From the NCBI GenBank assembly GCA_051010195.1, contig JBPCVV010000163.1, positions 1 through 19,870 of the forward strand: a stretch of DNA of 19,870 nt, in the 5' to 3' direction. The translations under genes were made by a program, and so were the position numbers. The DNA comes from Anderseniella sp051010195. GTDB taxonomy: Bacteria > Pseudomonadota > Alphaproteobacteria > Rhizobiales > Aestuariivirgaceae. Shown here in pieces: positions 15,583 to 19,870 of this stretch. Each line of letters opens with the position of its first letter. Position 1 is the first letter of the stretch. The notes below the pieces were generated by a model. The model saw only the letters and a program-made list of their open reading frames with translations, made no database searches and was not told the origin of the DNA.

Positions 15583-15588
15583 AGGAGG
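15583..15588 (+). promoter_or_regulatory. Ribosome binding site deciding the start of the YgaP-type gene
   Basis: AGGAGG lies eight bases before the ATG at 15597. It favours that start over the in-frame ATG at 15504, which would add 31 residues translated from the AT-rich operator-like region. Confidence 0.8.
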
Positions 15589-15596
15589 TTCATTCA

Positions 15597-15797
15597 ATGA
15601 AACGAAATGTGGGAACGATCGATCGTGCGCTGCGCGCCATCGTTGGTATTGCGCTAATTGCCTGGGCCGTTTTCGGCACTGGTGACTATGCCTGGGCGGG
15701 CTGGATTGGCGTTGTGCCACTGCTGACTGCCGTGGTGGGCTGGTGTCCTCCCTATGGCCTGCTCGGCATCAATACCTGCAGCGCGAAGAGCACCTGA
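15597..15797 (+). CDS. YgaP-type small membrane protein (DUF2892)
   Basis: Inner-membrane protein of 66 residues. A basic opening (MKRNVGTIDRALR) is followed by two membrane helices at about 13-28 and 33-49, then the conserved end GWCPPYGLLGINTC with C50 and C61. The same module forms the membrane part of the rhodanese YgaP; here it stands alone, as it often does next to sulfur-handling genes. Its exact function is unknown. The preceding terminator separates it from the ferredoxin reductase, so it probably has its own promoter. It converges on the peptidase gene through a large hairpin. Confidence 0.88.
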   Translation: MKRNVGTIDRALRAIVGIALIAWAVFGTGDYAWAGWIGVVPLLTAVVGWCPPYGLLGINTCSAKST

Positions 15798-15807
15798 CGC
15801 GGATCGG

Positions 15808-15853
15808 GCTCAGGAATACGCGCCGGCATCATACCTTGCCGGCCTTCCTGAGC
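15808..15853. terminator. Bidirectional hairpin between the YgaP-type and peptidase genes
   Basis: The outer arms GCTCAGGAA and TTCCTGAGC (nine bases, perfect) and inner arms GCCGGCA and TGCCGGC (seven bases, perfect) stack around an eight-base loop, with a small asymmetric bulge between them. The hairpin starts 10 bp after the YgaP-type stop and spans the last codons of the peptidase gene. There is no T tract on either strand, so it may stabilise both 3' ends or assist factor-dependent termination. Confidence 0.5.
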
Positions 15854-16914
15854 ACTGCGAGCAGGGCGTTATGGGGCAGGGCCGGAACGCTTAGTCCGTT
15901 CCTGCCGGTCATGGTTTCGTTGGCGATCATCGAATCGAGCACAGCCTCTTCCACTGTTTCCACGACAGCCTGGAACAGCGGGTCCAGATCGCTGTCTGCC
16001 AATGCGGTGAGGTGGCGGATACCGCCAGAGCCCAGTGCCTGGGCGTTGGCGGTGGAAAGTGCCAGGAATATGTCGCCGGAAGAATTGTGACCAATGGTGC
16101 CGGTTCGCGCCAGGCCAAGTGGCACCCGGCGGGCCAGCCGCTTGCACTGGTGCGGGAGCAGCGGTGCATCGGTTGCCACGATGGCGATGATCGATCCGGA
16201 ACCCTTTGAGCGAAACTCGCCACCTGCGAGTTCACGCCCAACCGGTGCACCCAGCACGGTCAGTTCGCGGCGCAGGCCAAAATTCGACTGCACGAAGGTG
16301 CCGACGGTGTATTGTGCGGTGCCTATGCCGACAAGCCGCGATGCACTGGCGGAACCGGCCTTGAACTCGTAGGTACACATGCCGGTGCCGCCACCGACGC
16401 TGCCCATTTCCAGCGGCCCGGAAGCGGCATTGTCCAGCGCCGCCATGGCATGTTCAGCACTGACATGGAAGCCGTTGATATCGTTGAGTTCGCCGTCATA
16501 TGTTTCGGCGGCGACCGGCAGCCCCCAGTCCTGGCCGGTGCCAATGCCGGTTTCCACCAGCCAGCGCAGGGTCGCATCGCGGGTGATGCCGCACGATGCC
16601 GTGTTGGTGATGGTAATCGGTGTCTGCAGCTCGCCGGCTTCTTCAATCCATATTGTTCCGGTCATTTCACCATTGCCGTTGAGCGAATAAGTGCCTGCCA
16701 TGCATGGCGTATCAGCGCTGACGCGGCCACGCGGCAGCAGTCCGGTTACCCCGGTGCGAATGTGATCGGCCTCGATCAGAGTGGTATAGCCGACCTCTAC
16801 GCCAGCCACGTCGGTAATGGCGTTGCATGGACCCGGCCTACCCGGCAGGGGTAATCCCAGTCCGCGCGCGCGGCGTTTTCCGGCAGGTGTCTGTTCCCAG
16901 TGTTGTGATGTCAT
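15829..16914 (-). CDS. P1-family aminopeptidase, DmpA-like (autoprocessing Ser nucleophile)
   Basis: Member of the DmpA/BapA group (MEROPS P1, formerly S58), 361 residues, close to the 375 of Ochrobactrum DmpA. DmpA releases N-terminal L residues and hydrolyses D-alanine amides and esters. The precursor cuts itself in two before a serine that becomes the nucleophile. Here the site is in KGSGSII, between G240 and S241. N211 in VQSNFG matches the conserved Asn of the family. The N-terminal RARGLGLPLPGRPGPCNAITDVAGVEVGY and the SVGGGTGM segment at 172-179 are also typical. There is no signal peptide, so it is likely cytoplasmic. The start at 16914 lacks a good Shine-Dalgarno. It is divergent from the FAD dehydrogenase across 86 bp. 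The natural substrate is unknown; a D-residue peptide is plausible. Confidence 0.9.
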   Translation of the reverse strand: MTSQHWEQTPAGKRRARGLGLPLPGRPGPCNAITDVAGVEVGYTTLIEADHIRTGVTGLLPRGRVSADTPCMAGTYSLNGNGEMTGTIWIEEAGELQTPITITNTASCGITRDATLRWLVETGIGTGQDWGLPVAAETYDGELNDINGFHVSAEHAMAALDNAASGPLEMGSVGGGTGMCTYEFKAGSASASRLVGIGTAQYTVGTFVQSNFGLRRELTVLGAPVGRELAGGEFRSKGSGSIIAIVATDAPLLPHQCKRLARRVPLGLARTGTIGHNSSGDIFLALSTANAQALGSGGIRHLTALADSDLDPLFQAVVETVEEAVLDSMIANETMTGRNGLSVPALPHNALLAVLRKAGKV

Positions 16915-16930
16915 GACGGTTCTGGTTGTT

Positions 16931-16946
16931 TAGGGTCAGGACCCTA
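16931..16946. promoter_or_regulatory. Candidate operator palindrome between the divergent peptidase and dehydrogenase genes
   Basis: TAGGGTCAGGACCCTA has perfect seven-base arms with a two-base centre. It lies in the 86-bp divergent gap, 16 bp before the peptidase start and 54 bp before the dehydrogenase start. One bound dimer could control both genes. A possible promoter for the dehydrogenase (TTGACG at 16953, TATGGG at 16975) begins just beyond it. The same sequence could instead be a hairpin in the peptidase leader. Confidence 0.45.
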
Positions 16947-17000
16947 GATTAATTGACGGCATGATGACCTTGGATATGGGCGGCCACAAGGGCAGAGGTG

Positions 17001-18374
17001 ATGACACTGAACAAGGAACTCCTGAGTGCGCTGGAACGCGTGTGCGCCGTGCGCCAGGGAGATGCCGTTGAGGCTCTGGATCCGGGCTTTCATCCGGACA
17101 ACCTGGCAGCTGGTATCGTAGCGCTACCAGAAACAACGCAGGACGTTTGCACGATTGTCGGTCTGTGCCGGGCGCACAAGGTCTCGATGGTGCCGCACGG
17201 TGGGCGAACCGGGCTTGCTGGCGCTGGCGCGAGCGCACCGGGCCAGTTGATTGTTGATCTGAAGAAGATGAACCGGGTTGTCGAACTGGATGCCGATACC
17301 GGCACTGTTGCCGTTGAAGCAGGTGCAACACTGCAGGATGTGCAGGAGGCGTGCGCTGTCCACGGCCTGACACCTGGTATCGACCTGGCGGCGCGCGGCT
17401 CAGCCACAATAGGCGGCATGATTGCCACCAATGCCGGCGGCATGGAGGCATTCCGGTGCGGCGTCATGCGTCACCGGGTGCTCGGCCTGGAAGCGGTGTT
17501 GCCGGACGGCAGCCTGCTTGCGGACATGACCCGTGTGAGTAAAGCGAATGAGGGGCTCGACATCAAGCACATGCTGGTGGGCGCGGAAGGCCGCCTCGGC
17601 ATCGTTACAGGTGCGGTGCTTAAGTTGGACAGGTTGCCGGGCGCTGCATCGACGACGCTTGCCTCATTCGAAACTGCCGCTGCAGCGGTTGAGGCATTTC
17701 ACCTTCTGCGGGCGCACGGCGAGCTGCTGAGAGCAGAGATCATGTGGCGGGCTTATGCTGAAACTGTCGCACAGGACCAAAGCCTGCATGAACTCGTGGC
17801 GTCATTTCCCGGACAGGTGCTGGTGTTGTTTGAACATTCCGGGATCACCCAGCAGGAAGCAGAGGAGGCCCAGCAGGAAATGCTGGTTCCGTTGATGGAA
17901 AACGGTACGATACTACATGCCGTTATTGCCCAGAATGATCGCCAGGCGTCGGAATTCTGGCGTATCAGGGAAGAAAGCTGGGCGGTGGAGAGGCGCTGGC
18001 CGGGTGGATTGTGGTATGATGTTTCTGTTCCGCTGAATGCAATGGACGATTATGTGGACACACTTCAGGTGAAGCTGAATGCGATCTCCGGAGATGTGCA
18101 TTTCAGTTGCATGGGACATCTGGGCGACGGCAACCTGCACATTACCGTATCGGTGCCGGGAGGCGTCCGGCTGGACAAGGCGCTTGTGGATGCTGCGGTG
18201 TTCTCGGAACTGACGGCAAAAGGCGGCTCATTTTCCGCCGAACACGGTATCGGACTTGAAAAAATGCAGGCGCTCGCCGCCTATGGGGATCCGGCCAAAC
18301 TGGTGGCGGCGCGCGCCATCAAGCAGGCGCTTGACCCCGACAATCTGATGAATCCGGGCAAAGTACAGCTCTAG
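17001..18374 (+). CDS. FAD-binding dehydrogenase, GlcD / D-lactate dehydrogenase family
   Basis: Flavoprotein of 457 residues in the vanillyl-alcohol-oxidase superfamily, which includes D-lactate, glycolate (GlcD) and D-2-hydroxyglutarate dehydrogenases. The N-terminal FAD domain shows PHGGRTGLAGAG (65-76), the GSATIGGMIATNAGG region (133-147) and VGAEGRLGIVTGAVL (193-207). The C-terminal domain has the metal-site motif GHLGDGNLH (372-380), AEHGIGLEK around H415, and the usual end, ALDPDNLMNPGKV. All expected motifs are intact. A D-2-hydroxyacid substrate is likely but not identifiable. I chose the ATG at 17001, with AAGGG eight bases upstream; a GTG directly before it is in frame. It converges on the MBL-fold gene with a 9-bp gap. 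Confidence 0.9.
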   Translation: MTLNKELLSALERVCAVRQGDAVEALDPGFHPDNLAAGIVALPETTQDVCTIVGLCRAHKVSMVPHGGRTGLAGAGASAPGQLIVDLKKMNRVVELDADTGTVAVEAGATLQDVQEACAVHGLTPGIDLAARGSATIGGMIATNAGGMEAFRCGVMRHRVLGLEAVLPDGSLLADMTRVSKANEGLDIKHMLVGAEGRLGIVTGAVLKLDRLPGAASTTLASFETAAAAVEAFHLLRAHGELLRAEIMWRAYAETVAQDQSLHELVASFPGQVLVLFEHSGITQQEAEEAQQEMLVPLMENGTILHAVIAQNDRQASEFWRIREESWAVERRWPGGLWYDVSVPLNAMDDYVDTLQVKLNAISGDVHFSCMGHLGDGNLHITVSVPGGVRLDKALVDAAVFSELTAKGGSFSAEHGIGLEKMQALAAYGDPAKLVAARAIKQALDPDNLMNPGKVQL

Positions 18375-18383
18375 ATACCTTCA

Positions 18384-19250
18384 TCACAGCCGATTTATCG
18401 GGGTTTTCAGGTAGACTATTCCATTGTCTTCGGGCTCGGGCATGTTGCCGGCCCTCATATTGACCTGGATGGACGGTACAATCAGCTTGGGCATGCCCAG
18501 TCGGGCATCGCGCGCTTCACGCAGCGCAACAAACTCGTCTTCGCTGACGCCGTCGCGGACATGCACGTTGCCGGCTCTTTCTTCCGCAACCGTGGTCTGC
18601 CAGGCAAACTCGTCACGTCCTGGCGCCTTGTAGTCGTGGCACATGAAAAGCCTGGTGTCAGGCGGCAATGAAAGCACCTTGCGGATCGAGCGGTACAACT
18701 GCCTTGCGTCGCCGCCGGGAAAATCTGCCCGTGCCGTACCGAAATCGGGCATGAACAGCGTATCGCCCACAAACGCGCAATCGCCGACCAGATAGGTCAT
18801 GCAGGCAGGTGTGTGGCCGGGCGTATGCATGGCGCTTACCGACAAAGCACCGATGGCAAACTCATCTTCGTCCCTGAAAAGTCGGTCGAATTGCGAGCCG
18901 TCGCGCTCAAACTCGGTGCCGGCATTGAAAATCTTGCCAAATACGTCCTGAACCTGGGTGATGCCGTCGCCAATGCCCAGTTTGCCGCCGAGCCGCTGCT
19001 GAATGTAGGGCGCGGCTGACAGGTGATCGGCATGGACATGGGTTTCCAGCAGCCACTCGCAGTTGAGATTGTTGTCCTTGACGTACTCGATGATCTGATC
19101 GGCTGAAGTTGTGGATGTCCGGCCGGCGGCGGAATCGAAGTCCAGCACACTATCAATGACGGCACAGGCCCTGGTCTCCGGATCGGATACGACATAGCTG
19201 GCGGTATTGGTCGGTTCGTCAAAAAAAGCCTGTACGTGGGGGCTCGTCAT
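18384..19250 (-). CDS. MBL-fold metallohydrolase, persulfide dioxygenase-like (ETHE1/BLH group)
   Basis: Metallo-beta-lactamase-fold enzyme of 288 residues. The metal motif THVHADH (70-76) supplies H71, H73, D75 and H76. H146 (HTPGHTP), D163 (FVGDTLF) and H205 (MCHDY) complete the site. ETHE1-type persulfide dioxygenases use one iron held by the equivalents of H71, H146 and D163. The DFGTARADFPGGDA segment (169-182) is typical of the ETHE1/BLH branch rather than glyoxalase II. The likely role is oxidation of glutathione persulfide to sulfite in the cytoplasm. The ATG at 19250 has GAGGA nine bases upstream; the in-frame ATG at 19355 would add an atypical 35-residue extension. It is divergent from the Tad gene. 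No rhodanese domain is attached. Confidence 0.88.
   Translation of the reverse strand: MTSPHVQAFFDEPTNTASYVVSDPETRACAVIDSVLDFDSAAGRTSTTSADQIIEYVKDNNLNCEWLLETHVHADHLSAAPYIQQRLGGKLGIGDGITQVQDVFGKIFNAGTEFERDGSQFDRLFRDEDEFAIGALSVSAMHTPGHTPACMTYLVGDCAFVGDTLFMPDFGTARADFPGGDARQLYRSIRKVLSLPPDTRLFMCHDYKAPGRDEFAWQTTVAEERAGNVHVRDGVSEDEFVALREARDARLGMPKLIVPSIQVNMRAGNMPEPEDNGIVYLKTPINRL
18390..18406 (+). terminator. Possible weak terminator after the FAD dehydrogenase
   Basis: CCGAT and ATCGG pair around two T residues, and GGGTTTTC follows, 15 bp after the dehydrogenase stop. The stem is short and the T run is only four, so the call is weak. It lies in the 3' coding end of the converging MBL-fold gene. 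Confidence 0.3.
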
Positions 19251-19587
19251 GGAATTTTTCCTCGTCGTGCGCATCTGCGGCAATAAATTGTGCGAACTCT
19301 GCCACATCTTTGCAGCCTGACACAGCCGGTTTTTCGTTAATTTGATCGAGCGCAATTTTCTGCTGAATTTCGTTCCAAACCAATGGCGATCGTAAACCCG
19401 CCAGCTAGATTTTTATGCAAAAGCCATTGGAATGATTCAGCTTTTGTTAGCCGTCAATTGTTCAATTTGACCATAAATTGCCTGCTTCTGGTACAAAGCG
19501 GGATGGAAATTTACCGCTGAAGACGAATACCCCTCAGCACGCTCAACCCCGGAAGGCGACATGTCCGGGTGGAATACGGGAGACTAA
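19251..19587. other. Divergent promoter region between the MBL-fold and Tad genes
   Basis: This 337-bp gap is AT-rich from 19330 to 19480. A possible plus-strand promoter is TTGACC at 19467 with GGTACA at 19490, spaced by 17 bp; the -10 is poor. GTCAA and TTGAC arms (19453-19471) form a 19-bp inverted repeat overlapping that -35. CCCGGA and TCCGGG (19548-19569) make a six-base hairpin in the Tad leader. CCAATGGC at 19380 and GCCATTGG at 19423 are also inverted. I see no gene here. Confidence 0.45.
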
Positions 19588-19870
19588 ATGATGTTTGGCT
19601 TTATATCTAAACTGCCACGATTTGGCAAAAACGAAAAAGGATCGCTCGCACCTGTTCTGGGTGTTGCCGCGATCCCGATCTTCATGGCAGCAGGCCTGGC
19701 CGTTGACTACGGCAATGCCGTGTCTGTTCAGGCGCGCCTGCAGGCGGCAGTTGACGCGGCAGCCCTGGCTGCCGGTCGCGAAGCCAACAAGTCCAATGCA
19801 GAACTGGAGCGCATTGCGCAAGATTATTTCCATTCGAACTTTGGCGCACCGGCAAACGCCGGCACACCAA
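19588..19870 (+). CDS. TadE/TadG-like pilus assembly protein (3' end missing)
   Basis: The frame opens at 19588 and runs off the right edge (94 complete codons). A short basic, glycine-containing leader (FGKNEKGSLAP) is followed by a single hydrophobic segment (VLGVAAIPIFMAAGLAVDYG) and then a helix, VQARLQAAVDAAALAAG. This is the classic N-terminus of TadE/TadG pseudopilins and pilus-associated proteins, which are inserted in the inner membrane and act in Flp/Tad pilus assembly and surface attachment. Full-length TadG proteins often have a vWA domain beyond this point, which cannot be checked here. GGGAG lies about six bases before the ATG; the next codon is also ATG, so 19591 is possible. 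Confidence 0.85.
   Translation, partial: MMFGFISKLPRFGKNEKGSLAPVLGVAAIPIFMAAGLAVDYGNAVSVQARLQAAVDAAALAAGREANKSNAELERIAQDYFHSNFGAPANAGTP

Overview
This window looks like chromosomal DNA of an alphaproteobacterium, most likely of the Hyphomicrobiales (Rhizobiales). It is GC-rich and densely packed with GC-ending codons. It carries a giant membrane-anchored coiled-coil protein resembling the rhizobial growth pole ring proteins (GPR/RgsE), a rhizobial-type protein with a GRWFL..FARRHK motif, an adrenodoxin-type ferredoxin, a thioredoxin-reductase-like ferredoxin reductase and the start of a Tad-pilus gene. No plasmid, phage, CRISPR, tRNA or rRNA signal was seen. The genus cannot be fixed from the sequence.

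Layout. (1) 1-2411: the end of an MscS-type channel gene converges on an unrecognised acidic protein. (2) 2549-6899: an HcaT-like MFS transporter converges on dgcA, which overlaps dgcN by one base. This pair is predicted to catabolise D-glutamate through N-acetyl intermediates. A zinc alcohol dehydrogenase lies upstream on the same strand. (3) 6971-7105: a 135-bp element with imperfect inverted ends, then a GFA/CENP-V-fold gene. (4) 7563-13663: the 5.3-kb GPR-like gene, an AT-rich divergent region, and a small HPt phosphotransfer protein. (5) 13949-15400: ferredoxin and its likely reductase, closed by a clear terminator. (6) 15597-18374: a YgaP-type membrane protein, a DmpA-type peptidase and a GlcD-type FAD dehydrogenase. 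(7) 18384-19870: a persulfide-dioxygenase-like metallo-beta-lactamase-fold protein, divergent from the start of a TadG-like pilus gene.

How the genes fit together. The best-supported units are dgcN-dgcA (D-glutamate to N-acetyl-L-glutamate) and ferredoxin plus reductase (NADPH-linked electron supply). The YgaP-type protein and the MBL-fold enzyme share a possible sulfane-sulfur theme. The most interesting locus is the GPR-like gene with the divergent HPt gene. The giant protein holds more than 60 near-perfect 11-residue repeats. The AT-rich region between the two genes contains a 16-nt motif, present twice in inverted orientation, with a TTAACCA core resembling a CtrA half-site. That suggests cell-cycle control, but it is inferred from the sequence alone. 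Perfect palindromes upstream of the ferredoxin, YgaP-type and peptidase/dehydrogenase genes are candidate operators.
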